A DNA stretch of 64,000 nt from Chroococcidiopsis sp. TS-821 (GTDB lineage Bacteria > Cyanobacteriota > Cyanobacteriia > Cyanobacteriales > Chroococcidiopsidaceae), in contig NZ_MVDI01000013.1 in assembly GCF_002939305.1 (NCBI RefSeq), forward strand, positions 50,614 through 114,613. The letters run 5' to 3'. The notes beneath the pieces are model-generated. The model did not search any database and was not told the DNA's origin. It was given only the letters and a program-made list of their open reading frames with translations. The position numbers and the translations under genes were made by a program. Positions 30,118 to 38,522 of the stretch are shown here, piece by piece (the first letter of the stretch is position 1; each line of letters begins with the position of its first letter).

Positions 30118-31103
30118 GCTTTGCTAGTGCCCATCAGATACAATAGCGCCATCCGCACCGCAACGCCACTTGTTACCTGGGTCTGAATCAAGCTAAATTG
30201 CGGATCGTCCATCAGATCGGAACTGATTTCGACGCCACGATTCACAGGACCTGGATGCAGTACTTTAACATTATGGTGACAAATCTGCAAGCGATCGCGG
30301 GTAATCCCAAAGCGCTGATGGTACTCGCGCAAACTTGGTAACAAATACTGCGTCATGCGTTCTTTTTGCAACCGCAGTGTCATCACAAAATCAGCATTTT
30401 GCAGTGCCGGTTCGACTGTCCAATGTAAAAACAATTTACCAGGAGTATTGGTAGCGAAATCGGCAAACAACTGCGGTAATAATGTCGGTGGTGCAGCTAG
30501 GTGAACTTCTGCACCACTTGCTGTTAAGCTCCAAATATTCGATCGCGCGACGCGTGAGTGTAAAATATCACCAACAATCGCAATTTTTTTGTCTTTTAAA
30601 AGTTCCAAGCGGGGGCGATCGGGGTCAATTAATGTACATATCGTAAATAAATCAAGTAAGGCTTGCGAAGGATGTTCGTGTTGACCGTCACCCGCATTTA
30701 AGACTCCGACTCTGACTCCCAGTCGGTCCATTTCATCCGCGATCGCTTGAGGAACTCCGGCTTCGCGATGGCGAATCACCATCATATCAGTTCCCATTGC
30801 TAAATACGTTTTTGCGGTATCTAAAATTGTCTCGCCTTTGGTTAGTGATGACGTAGAAGCTGCAAAATTAAGCGTATCTGCGGATAACCGTTTGGCTGCA
30901 AGTTCAAAGCTACTGCGAGTGCGTGTCGATGGTTCAAAAAATAAGTTCGCAACAACTTGTCCTTGCAATGTGGGAACTTTCTTTGTTCGTCGCGAGAGTA
31001 CCTCACGAAAGCTCGCGGCGGTTTGTAAGACTGTATTGTATTCCTCCGGTGTAAAATCTGCAAGTGAAAGAACGTGATGGCGAGTCCAAGTGGTAGTAGC
31101 CAT
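30114..31103 (-). CDS. pyrB: Aspartate carbamoyltransferase catalytic subunit
   Basis: 329 residues; condenses carbamoyl phosphate and aspartate in pyrimidine synthesis. Carbamoyl-phosphate loop [14 protein letters not shown], the [15 protein letters not shown] segment and [11 protein letters not shown] are intact. The length is normal. No pyrI is adjacent, as usual for cyanobacteria. A second pyrimidine gene, pyrH, is 23 kb away and unlinked. It ends tail to tail with the kinase, sharing 4 bp. Confidence 0.96.
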   Translation of the reverse strand: MATTTWTRHHVLSLADFTPEEYNTVLQTAASFREVLSRRTKKVPTLQGQVVANLFFEPSTRTRSSFELAAKRLSADTLNFAASTSSLTKGETILDTAKTYLAMGTDMMVIRHREAGVPQAIADEMDRLGVRVGVLNAGDGQHEHPSQALLDLFTICTLIDPDRPRLELLKDKKIAIVGDILHSRVARSNIWSLTASGAEVHLAAPPTLLPQLFADFATNTPGKLFLHWTVEPALQNADFVMTLRLQKERMTQYLLPSLREYHQRFGITRDRLQICHHNVKVLHPGPVNRGVEISSDLMDDPQFSLIQTQVTSGVAVRMALLYLMGTSKA

Positions 31104-31297
31104 GAGAAGTCAGCGTTCGGGGGTTTGTGTTGGGATTGTATCAAATATTTTGCTGTGGTTAAGCTTTCCAACTTCTTGAGAAGCTAATCAAGCCAAGTGT
31201 GGCGCGCGCTTTCAGTAGTGAATTTATCAGGTTTTTTCTTGAAAAAAGTTAAATCAAACTACAGCTTTTAGCGTGTATGGATATGGATATTGAGGCG

Positions 31298-32836
31298 CTA
31301 CTTCCCACTAACGTACAGTGTTGTAGATTTTGATGTTGTTTGAAGTAGATGTTGACCGAGGCGACGCGCGAGTGCCAGGATAGTGAAAGTAGGAGAGTAC
31401 GACGAACCAATGGGAAACACCGCTGAACTTGCTACATAGAGATTGTCAGTACCAAACACTCGACAATTTGTGTCAACGACACCCTCTGCAGGATGACTAG
31501 CCATTCGAGTTGTACCCATGTGGTGGGCGGCGTCGGTCATTGTTTCCAAACTCGGCGGCTTGTTCCCGAAATCAAGGGTTCCCAGCCCAACTTCTGCAAA
31601 ACGCTGCGTCAACAGCTGCAGGGTTTTCGCTAGAGAATACCGATCTTGGTCGGTAAAGCACCAATCAACCTCTAGCTTGCGTTGACCTAGTGCGTCGTAT
31701 TCTGTGCTTAGCTTAACGCGACTGTCCTTGTAAGGAACCTGCTCAGTTGCAAATAGGACTCGGTAGCTGGCAACTCGTCCATTACCGTCTTGACACGTAG
31801 GACGACCCCGCAAGGTTCGCCATACGGAACCTATTATTGGTATCTCGTAAATCGGTCTCAGATTCACGATATGCTCAAGCAGCTTTTGCTCTCGTTGGGT
31901 GGCGTCGTCAAGCGCAAAGCATATACCAAAACGCGGTCTTGGGTTGTGTTGTAGTTCGCGCGCATATTGTCGAGTTAAAGGACCTGCCTGTAGCCTGCCA
32001 GTAGCGTGTTTCGGATGGTCAGAATAAAAGCGACCGACTAGATCGTATGCATTGCCGATTCCATTCGGAAGTTGACGATTTGAGGCAAGTAGCAGGCGCG
32101 CGGCTTCAAAAGCCCCAGTCGCAATAATCACTACTTTGCCCTCGACGATGAGTTCTCGACCTTCCAGCGATCGGCAAACAACGGCGGTTACGCGTTGGCA
32201 GGAATCGTCAAGTCTGAGCTCGGTTGCAGTCGCGCCTAAGACAACGTGCAAGTTTTGCGAGCGGCGCATCTCGTCACCAAAGCGATTTGCTGTGCGTGTG
32301 GGTGTTTGCTCCCAGTAGAAACTGCTCATTTTCAAGCCACCTGTGGTAAGCTTGGCTCGCAGAGCCATAATTTCAGGACGTACAGCTTCTGCCTCTAAAT
32401 CACCAAAACCGTAATCTTTTGCTAGCATTCGGTAGTACTCCAACAGCTCGGCGAAGCGTATTGGCCAGCTACTGTTGGCAATCCACGGTCTACCCTCAAT
32501 ATCTAAGGGTTGCAGGTATTTCCATTTGCCTGTCCAGATGTTGCTTGTGCCACCAAACTGACGCACGCGACTGACTCCACGTAGCTCAGGTGGTAAGTAT
32601 TGATGGTAGTAAGAGTTGGGATTTCGTTCGCGATGGCGTTTGCCTATGAAGACCGTATCATTCAATGCCTGAATCGATGGCTCGAATTGCTCGCGTCCAC
32701 TTTCTACAAGTATCACCTCTCGACCATGACGCGCCAGGTATGTTGCTAACTCTGCTCCTGCGATTCCAGAGCCAAGTACAACTACCTGCGCCCGTAGTTG
32801 CAGTTGCTCGCCCAACTCAAGAATATCGGTAATCAT
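31298..32836 (-). CDS. GMC family oxidoreductase
   Basis: 512 residues. FAD-binding Rossmann motif VVLGSGIAGAELATYLARHG near the N-terminus, the GGTSNIWTGKW segment, ATGAFEAARLLLAS, and the C-terminal GMC_oxred_C with HHMGTTRMA and the SSAVFPIGSSYSPTFTILALARR helix that closes the FAD site. Such enzymes oxidise alcohols or sugars, for example at the periplasmic face or in natural-product pathways; the substrate cannot be inferred. No signal peptide. Isolated gene, flanked upstream by decayed genes. Confidence 0.9.
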   Translation of the reverse strand: MITDILELGEQLQLRAQVVVLGSGIAGAELATYLARHGREVILVESGREQFEPSIQALNDTVFIGKRHRERNPNSYYHQYLPPELRGVSRVRQFGGTSNIWTGKWKYLQPLDIEGRPWIANSSWPIRFAELLEYYRMLAKDYGFGDLEAEAVRPEIMALRAKLTTGGLKMSSFYWEQTPTRTANRFGDEMRRSQNLHVVLGATATELRLDDSCQRVTAVVCRSLEGRELIVEGKVVIIATGAFEAARLLLASNRQLPNGIGNAYDLVGRFYSDHPKHATGRLQAGPLTRQYARELQHNPRPRFGICFALDDATQREQKLLEHIVNLRPIYEIPIIGSVWRTLRGRPTCQDGNGRVASYRVLFATEQVPYKDSRVKLSTEYDALGQRKLEVDWCFTDQDRYSLAKTLQLLTQRFAEVGLGTLDFGNKPPSLETMTDAAHHMGTTRMASHPAEGVVDTNCRVFGTDNLYVASSAVFPIGSSYSPTFTILALARRLGQHLLQTTSKSTTLYVSGK

Positions 32837-32997
32837 ATAACATCTACTTTGTTAAGGTCTTCAATGTTGAAGTATTTACTGCCACCGTCATCGTCGTGAT
32901 TTATAAATTATCAAAAATTATCTAGTTGCTCAAAGAATTATTTAAATGCGATCGCATTTTTAATGTTAATGGCAGATGGGAATATAGCTATAAGTGA

Positions 32998-33110
32998 CTT
33001 GAATTTCTTGCAGATTTTTGCTCAACGTACACCTGCCGAAGTAAGTCTGGGTTTAGTGACAATAAAACCTGGTAGCGATCCGCAGCAAGTACAGCTATTT
33101 AAAGGCTAGA
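32998..33110 (+). pseudogene. devC fragment (ABC exporter permease)
   Basis: Reads NFLQIFAQRTPAEVSLGLVT, then IKPGSDPQQVQ, the periplasmic part of DevC-type permeases, then breaks with a small deletion and stop. A little further (33117-33170) a PNDVKVL-THEEFVKTE-like piece persists in another frame. The rest of the ~390-residue permease is missing. Confidence 0.8.
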
Positions 33111-33189
33111 TTACCTAATGATGTCAAAGTATTAACGCATGAAGAGTTTGTCAAAACGGAAAAAACATAATGGACTAATAATACGCTAA

Positions 33190-33363
33190 TTAGGTTTAGC
33201 AGAACCAACTGCGGCTTTAGATAGCAAATCAGGACGCGATGCTGTTGTGGAGTTAATGCAACAATTAGCGAAAGAACAGGGAACGACAATTTTACTAGTG
33301 ACTCGCGGTAACCGTATTTTATATTGCAGAGCGCATCATATAGAAGACGGACAATTAGCTTAA
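33190..33363 (+). pseudogene. devA fragment (ABC exporter ATPase, C-terminal end)
   Basis: Reads LAEPTAALDSKSGRDAVVEL, then MQQLAKEQGTTILLVTRGNR and ends EDGQLA with a stop. This is the Walker B/D-loop/H-loop end of DevA, with the usual DEPT reduced to AEPT and the H-loop His changed to Arg. The order devC then devA is that of the DevBCA glycolipid exporter, but most of both genes is gone, so it is a remnant of one deleted operon. Confidence 0.82.
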
Positions 33364-33390
33364 AATACCAAACTTGCAACAGCAGTATCA

Positions 33391-33612
33391 GATGGTTGAA
33401 ACAAAAGGTGCAGTTGTTGTTATAGGTACGTCTACAGGAATTAGTGCAGCGCGTGCGCTACGTCTAGATCAATCGAAGTTTCTGGCGTACGCACAGATGC
33501 ACAAGCGTTGCATGCGCAAGCCTCGCCACAGTGGACGCCGATTTTTTTTGATGTGACGGCTCTTGACTCGATTACCGCCGCTACGCAAAAGATAGCGATC
33601 GCCGACAAATCT
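33391..33612 (+). pseudogene. Short-chain dehydrogenase/reductase fragment, frameshifted
   Basis: First frame: GAVVVIGTSTGISAARALRLD, a TGxxxGIG-type cofactor motif with changes. After a frameshift near 33470, another frame reads VSGVRTDAQALHAQASPQ and then PIFFDVTALDSITAATQKI. Together they are the N-terminal ~75 residues of an SDR. The catalytic YxxxK part is absent. Confidence 0.82.
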
Positions 33613-33823
33613 ATACTTCAATCTGTATATTGAGCTAAATATATTTGCTTTACTTATATATTTAATAATTCAAATTTAAGTTTTAATTTTCTAAAGATAA
33701 AGCTTACTTTCAATTATGAGAAAAATATGAATCAACGATGAATCGAATATGAGAAAAAAACCATAGATTTTCGCTGAAAAATCAGGTAAAACAATAGAGT
33801 AACGAAAGAAGTTAACAAGATCA

Positions 33824-34390
33824 ATGCAACCGACGGCTACTTTAATTTTAGCACTAGGATTAGCAGCAGATGCCTTCGCAGTTTCAGTTGCTAGTGGCTT
33901 AAAAATCAAATACGTCAAAGTGCGTAAAGCTTTGAAGATTGCAGTTTTTTTTGGAGGCTTTCAAGCTATTATGCCCTTAATCGGGTGGATGGCAGGATTT
34001 AGTTTAAGAACCATTTTAGCCGCAATTAGCCACTGGGTAGCTTTTAGTATTCTTTGTCTAATTGGTGGAAAGATGATTTATGAAGCCTATCAAGAAGACG
34101 AAGAAAAGGATTTTAACCCTTTGTGTAATTCTACCTTATTGGCGTTAGCTATTGGGACAAGTATTGATGCTTTAGCAGTTGGTTTAGGTTTTGCTCTTCT
34201 AGATAATTCTGTTTTTTCTATTATTACTGCCATCGGATTTGTTACTTTTTGGTTAACATTTTTCGGCGTTTTTATTGGTAATAAATTTGGCAATCTTTTT
34301 CAAAACAAAATTGAGATAATAGGAGGGGGAATTTTAATTGCAATTGGTGGTAAAATCTTAATAGAAAATCTGGCAAATGTTTCCGTTTAA
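33824..34390 (+). CDS. mntP: Manganese efflux pump MntP
   Basis: 188 residues, six membrane helices, with the two inverted half-repeats of MntP: GLAADAFAVSVASGL in the first half and GTSIDALAVGLGFALL in the second; the paired Asp residues form the Mn2+ path. Exports Mn2+ at the plasma membrane. I saw no yybP-ykoY Mn riboswitch in the 210-bp AT-rich leader. Convergent with the CBS-less MgtE homologue; the two stops are 8 bp apart. Confidence 0.93.
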   Translation: MQPTATLILALGLAADAFAVSVASGLKIKYVKVRKALKIAVFFGGFQAIMPLIGWMAGFSLRTILAAISHWVAFSILCLIGGKMIYEAYQEDEEKDFNPLCNSTLLALAIGTSIDALAVGLGFALLDNSVFSIITAIGFVTFWLTFFGVFIGNKFGNLFQNKIEIIGGGILIAIGGKILIENLANVSV

Positions 34391-34398
34391 ATAAACAC

Positions 34399-35364
34399 CT
34401 AGATATGCAGGAATATTCTGGCCGTATAAAGATAGATTAAAATACCAAAAACATCGACAATCGTAGCACTGAGAGGCGCGGACATCAAAGCAGGATCGAA
34501 GCCTAGAAATTGAAAGAGAAACGGTAAAAAAGCCCCAGAAATTGTACCAATAATAGAAATAGTAAATAGGCTAAAGCCCACAATTATTGCTACAGTAGGA
34601 TCGTTTTGTAGCAGTAAAGCCTCTCCAATAACAATTAGCCCTAGCATTGCTCCCAGTAAAATTCCAGCGATCGCTTCTCTTCCTAATACAGGCAATAAGC
34701 GATTTTGAGTGGGAACATCCGAGTTGAGTCCGCGTACAACTACAGTTGCTGCTTGAATACTAACATTGCCACCACTAGCAAGCAGTAAAGGAATAAAAAT
34801 CGCTAAAACAACAACTTGTTGCAAGACATCTTCTTGGCTTTCGATCACTGCTGCAGTAATAGTATTTGTAATGAGTAAGACAAATAGCCAACCTATTCTT
34901 CTACGGGTGACAGCTAAGGGATTGCTAGGAAAATAACTACGAGCATCTTGAGTTTCTTCTAAATTGCTATCAGCACTTGGTGCGTACAAAAACTGAAATA
35001 GCTGTTCTTTGTCGTCCTCAGATAAATTGTTGATAACGTTGCTAGTAAGTTGATTGTGAAAATCTTTTTTTAACTGTTGCTTTAACTCACTATCTAAGAG
35101 TTCATAAACTGCGATCGCTTGACTTCTATGTAGTAGATAGAAAGCTTGACTTTGCAAATGTGATGGTAATGCGGCAATTTGGTGAGCAATCTCTGCTGGT
35201 TGCTCTTTAGCGAGTAAGTCTGTTACCTGTTGAGTCTTATTTTCCTCCAAAAGCGTTAGTAAAGGGGGAACGATAGGTAGTGCATCTACTGTTGTTTGTG
35301 TAGATGAATCTCGATCGTGCAGCAAAGTGTTTCCTCCGAAGTGTGCTTTTATTTTAGAGTGCAA
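34399..35364 (-). CDS. MgtE-like divalent cation transporter lacking CBS domains
   Basis: 321 residues. MgtE N-domain (~30-130: LLAKEQPAEIAHQIAALPSH and further helical repeats) is joined directly by a ~30-residue linker to the five-helix pore domain (from ~152). The pore signature LASGGNVSIQAATVVVRGL is present where MgtE has GGNVGTQSTT. The two CBS domains that gate Mg2+ flux in standard MgtE are missing and no frameshift is seen, so this looks like a genuine variant. The convergent mntP neighbour suggests metal homeostasis. Ion preference is unknown. Confidence 0.87.
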   Translation of the reverse strand: MHSKIKAHFGGNTLLHDRDSSTQTTVDALPIVPPLLTLLEENKTQQVTDLLAKEQPAEIAHQIAALPSHLQSQAFYLLHRSQAIAVYELLDSELKQQLKKDFHNQLTSNVINNLSEDDKEQLFQFLYAPSADSNLEETQDARSYFPSNPLAVTRRRIGWLFVLLITNTITAAVIESQEDVLQQVVVLAIFIPLLLASGGNVSIQAATVVVRGLNSDVPTQNRLLPVLGREAIAGILLGAMLGLIVIGEALLLQNDPTVAIIVGFSLFTISIIGTISGAFLPFLFQFLGFDPALMSAPLSATIVDVFGILIYLYTARIFLHI

Positions 35365-35542
35365 TAAAAAAGTAGTGTGCTTCTATATAAGCAGCTTATA
35401 GCTGCTGAATACATTACCCAGTAGAAAGAGTTGTATCATTCTCAATTCCAGTACGCGATTAGAGGATAGCCAAACCAAAGATGACTCCTTCGCAATACAT
35501 AAATTCCTCATTGCGCTGAGTTAGGTAAGTAGGCGATCGCTT

Positions 35543-36739
35543 TTAGACTGTAAGTTTAATCGGAGTCACCCCTTGACGTAACTCGCGCTGTCGATGCAGC
35601 CAAGACAGTTTGACCGGAATGCGAATTAAAGGCGCGAGGACACTTGCGCCCCAGCGAAGGAAAGCACTATTTTCTAAAAGTTCAGCTTGCGCTGCTTCTT
35701 GGCTTTGCAACCTTTGTGCTTTAATAATCTCAGGTTCTCTTTGAGACTGAACTTGCGGTAACGCCGCATCAATTTTTGCAGGGTCACCTTGAGTCAAGCA
35801 GGGTACTAAATAATTTGCCGCAGCGATCGCATCGCGCAACGCCATATTAATCCCTTGGGCGCGGATTGGTGACATTGGATGTGCTGCATCGCCTAGTAGT
35901 AGTACACCAGGTTGATACCACTGCGGACACCGCCCGACAACAACGGATAATAATACTGGTCGTTCAATTGTCGCTGCTGACTCGCGAAAATGTTCGGCTA
36001 GCCATGCTGGAGACGCAGAGGCAAAGATTTCAGCCCAGTTGTCAACTTGCTGCCAATCTTGCGAAAAATCTTTAGGAAGTGTCCAACCTAAGTGTAAATC
36101 TCCTTCGGAACCGCGAAACAATCCGAACGCGTAGCGATCGCACACAATCGAATAAAAGATATTCTCCGACGGCAAACGCGGACTATCGGCTAATTTGAAC
36201 CACAAAATATCAAAGCTGTGCGATTGTTGCTCTAAAGCTAAGTTCGCGCGTTGCCGTACAATTGAATTGCGCCCGTCGGTGCCAATTACTAAATCTGCAT
36301 CAAAAGAACGTCCATCACTTAGTTTGACGCCGCTAACTCGTTGATTCCACAATAAATCTTGTACCGCAGTTCCTTGAACAAACTCAAAATGAGGATAATT
36401 GCTAGCTGCATCCATCAAGGCTTCTAGTAAAGCTGGTTGCGAAACCAACGTGCAAGGCTGACCATTCGGTTCAATTGGTTCATCCACGCGGAAAAGCGAT
36501 CGCTTGTTAATAATGATCTCCCAAGCATCTAAAGGTTGATGTGGAATGCGTTCTATAATAGGTAATAATTCCATTTGTGCGAGCGCATCCAAGCCACTCG
36601 GCATTAATCCTTCACCGCGAAAAGTTCGCCGAAAGTTACGCGCTGCTTCAATTAACGTGACACGAATACCGCGTTTTACCAACAGAAGTGCTAGCGTTGC
36701 ACCCGCAGGACCTGCTCCGACAATGATGACTTGAGACAT
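35543..36739 (-). CDS. FAD-dependent monooxygenase (UbiH/PHBH-like)
   Basis: 398 residues. N-terminal dinucleotide motif VGAGPAGATLALLLVKRG, the DG motif GTDGRNSIVRQRA near 155, and the GD motif LLGDAAHPMSPIRAQGINMA near 290, the three signatures of class A flavin monooxygenases. The substrate is probably an aromatic or polyene compound but is not identifiable. Single gene, no signal peptide. A purine-rich intergenic repeat and the IS copy follow upstream. Confidence 0.9.
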   Translation of the reverse strand: MSQVIIVGAGPAGATLALLLVKRGIRVTLIEAARNFRRTFRGEGLMPSGLDALAQMELLPIIERIPHQPLDAWEIIINKRSLFRVDEPIEPNGQPCTLVSQPALLEALMDAASNYPHFEFVQGTAVQDLLWNQRVSGVKLSDGRSFDADLVIGTDGRNSIVRQRANLALEQQSHSFDILWFKLADSPRLPSENIFYSIVCDRYAFGLFRGSEGDLHLGWTLPKDFSQDWQQVDNWAEIFASASPAWLAEHFRESAATIERPVLLSVVVGRCPQWYQPGVLLLGDAAHPMSPIRAQGINMALRDAIAAANYLVPCLTQGDPAKIDAALPQVQSQREPEIIKAQRLQSQEAAQAELLENSAFLRWGASVLAPLIRIPVKLSWLHRQRELRQGVTPIKLTV

Positions 36740-36954
36740 ATCCTTAATTTAGCTTAAGAAGGCAGAAGGCAGGTGACAGGAGGCAGAAGTTGAGAACATT
36801 GTATTTCTGGTGCTACGTGTCTCAAAACATATCTTTTTTGTTTGTTTCCAGTAAATTGAGTACGTTGCAGCCATCAATATTGAGACAAAATAAATTCTTC
36901 TTTTCTACCTTCAGTCTTCTTCCTTCTACATTTCTTTCCTATATCAATCTTGAA

Positions 36955-37905
36955 TAGACCTGCTGCAAGAAGACTAGAAAAGCGTGGCAGTTGGAAACAG
37001 GGGGTTGCAAAGAGGAGTAAAAGTATGGTGAGAGTCAACAAATCGAGGCACTGCCATGTCTGACACTGATTGACAAAACCTTTCAACCACAGAGTTCCAG
37101 CGATTATGTGGAATCAGTCGCGCTTTGTTGGACGAGATGGTTGCGGTCTTGCGTCCTGACGTAGAGCGCCAAGGTCGTCGTGGCGGACAAAACAAATTGA
37201 GCGTTGAAGACCAATTGCTTGTGACGTGAAAGTAGGGGCGTGCATCACGAGCGCCAGTTTCAGAGTGCCACCAGTTGGGGACGGCACGCAACGACGGTTA
37301 GTCGCATCATCAGGAAAGTCGAAGACTGGTTAATCAAATGTGGCAGGTTTCGATTGCCAAGCAAGCGTCACTTGTATCAACCTGGATGGGAGTGCAAGGT
37401 GTTCGTGGTCGATGTCGGTGAAATGGAAATCGAACGTCCAAAAAAACAAAAACGCTACTACTCTGGCAAGCAGAAACGTCACACAATAAAGTCATAACTG
37501 TTAGTCGAATTTGAAACTGGCAAGATTATTGCTACGGCAGTTGAGAAAGGGAAAACGCACGACTTCAAGCTACTCCAGCGCCGTCTTCTGCCATTTGTAC
37601 CGTCGCAATTGTGTCTAACTGACCGAGGCTATCAGCGATTTGGCAAGCTCCATAGGAGTGCTTGCTTGTCTTCCCACCAAGCAACCGCGAAAATAACTAC
37701 TGCTGGATGCCGAGCAGCAACACAATCGAGCGTTAGCTAGGTTGCGAGTGCGAGTTGAGCATGTGCTTCGCCGCTTCAAGATTTTCCGCATCTTTTCTGG
37801 GCGCTATCGCAATCGGAGAAAGCGCTTTGGCTTACGCTTAAATTTGATTGCTGGTTTGCTGAACTACCAACTGGCACATGCTGCTTGATTCATGCAGGAG
37901 GTCTA
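36955..37905 (+). mobile_element. IS5-type insertion sequence, copy 2 (951 bp, full-length but dead)
   Basis: Bounded by imperfect terminal inverted repeats TAGACCTGCTGCA (36955-36967) and TGCAGGAGGTCTA (37893-37905), one mismatch. The internal sequence codes for an IS5-family (DDE_4, ISL2/IS1031-like) transposase with several breaks. The copy at 3858-4351 is the same element in opposite orientation. No clear target-site duplication could be assigned. Confidence 0.88.
37033..37888 (+). pseudogene. IS5-family transposase, multiply interrupted
   Basis: Fragments in order: LSTTEFQRLCGISRALLDEM and KLSVEDQLLVT, then stops in an apparently scrambled 45-bp patch (37225-37270). Next TVSRIIRKVEDWLIKCGRF and RYYSGKQKRHTIKS, closed by TAA where CAA (Gln) is expected (37494-37496). 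Then LLVEFETGKIIATAVEKGKT and LTDRGYQRFGKLH, a frameshift, and RVRVEHVLRRFKIFRI plus RNRRKRFGLRLNLIAGLLNY. The DDE residues are mostly still visible, but no continuous protein is possible. Confidence 0.88.
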
Positions 37906-38026
37906 ATGACCCCACCTTCCCCTTGATTGCTATAACAGTAAAACAGGTTAAAATGTCTCCAAAATCTCAACATTCAGCAACGCTCTTCTACCTCCTGCCT
38001 TCCACTATATATAACCACAGCACAAA

Positions 38027-38485
38027 TTAGATAAATTTATACCGAGAAAAAACCGCAGCTTGACCCCAGTTTTGGTTTTCAGCATCAATCACATTCCAAA
38101 TTATCCCATCTTCGATATAGAATCGCTGACCAGTTTTTGAGATGCGGACGCCAGAATAGTGACAATAACCTTTATGAGTTGTTTCTGCAAGTAGGCGATC
38201 GCGTTCCTGTTGTATCACCTCTTCAGCCGATTTGCGCGAAGGCAATGTCGTAAACTCTTCCCAAGAAAATTCCCACAGTGCTAGCGCCTGCTGATTGCCA
38301 TAGTTAAAAATGGGGTCGGCTTGTATACCATGCGAAACGACAACAAACGGTGCAGTAAACAAAGCTTGGGCAATTTCCGCTGGTGTTCCCGTAATATCGA
38401 GTAAGGCATTCCCTGTCCAGTACTCAAAACTGTACATTAATCGCTGACTTTGACAGATAACTTCCTTCTGCTGCCAAACAAACAT
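38027..38485 (-). CDS. MEKHLA domain protein
   Basis: 152 residues, PAS-like MEKHLA fold: VVSHGIQADPIFNYGNQQAL, ALWEFSWEEFTTLPSRKSAE and a C-terminal YSGVRISKTGQRFYIEDG. The domain is found alone in cyanobacteria and fused to HD-ZIP factors in plants; ligand and role are unknown. Cytosolic, no catalytic motif. It is 37 bp downstream of uvrB on the same strand and may share its transcript. Confidence 0.9.
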   Translation of the reverse strand: MFVWQQKEVICQSQRLMYSFEYWTGNALLDITGTPAEIAQALFTAPFVVVSHGIQADPIFNYGNQQALALWEFSWEEFTTLPSRKSAEEVIQQERDRLLAETTHKGYCHYSGVRISKTGQRFYIEDGIIWNVIDAENQNWGQAAVFSRYKFI

Positions 38486-38522
38486 GAATCTCTATTACCA
38501 GTGACCCTTTACCAAAATGTTT

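Noticed and set aside
33613..33823. yybP-ykoY-type Mn riboswitch upstream of mntP
   Set aside because: I looked for the conserved GGGGAGUA and GAGGCAAG-like elements and found none in the AT-rich leader.
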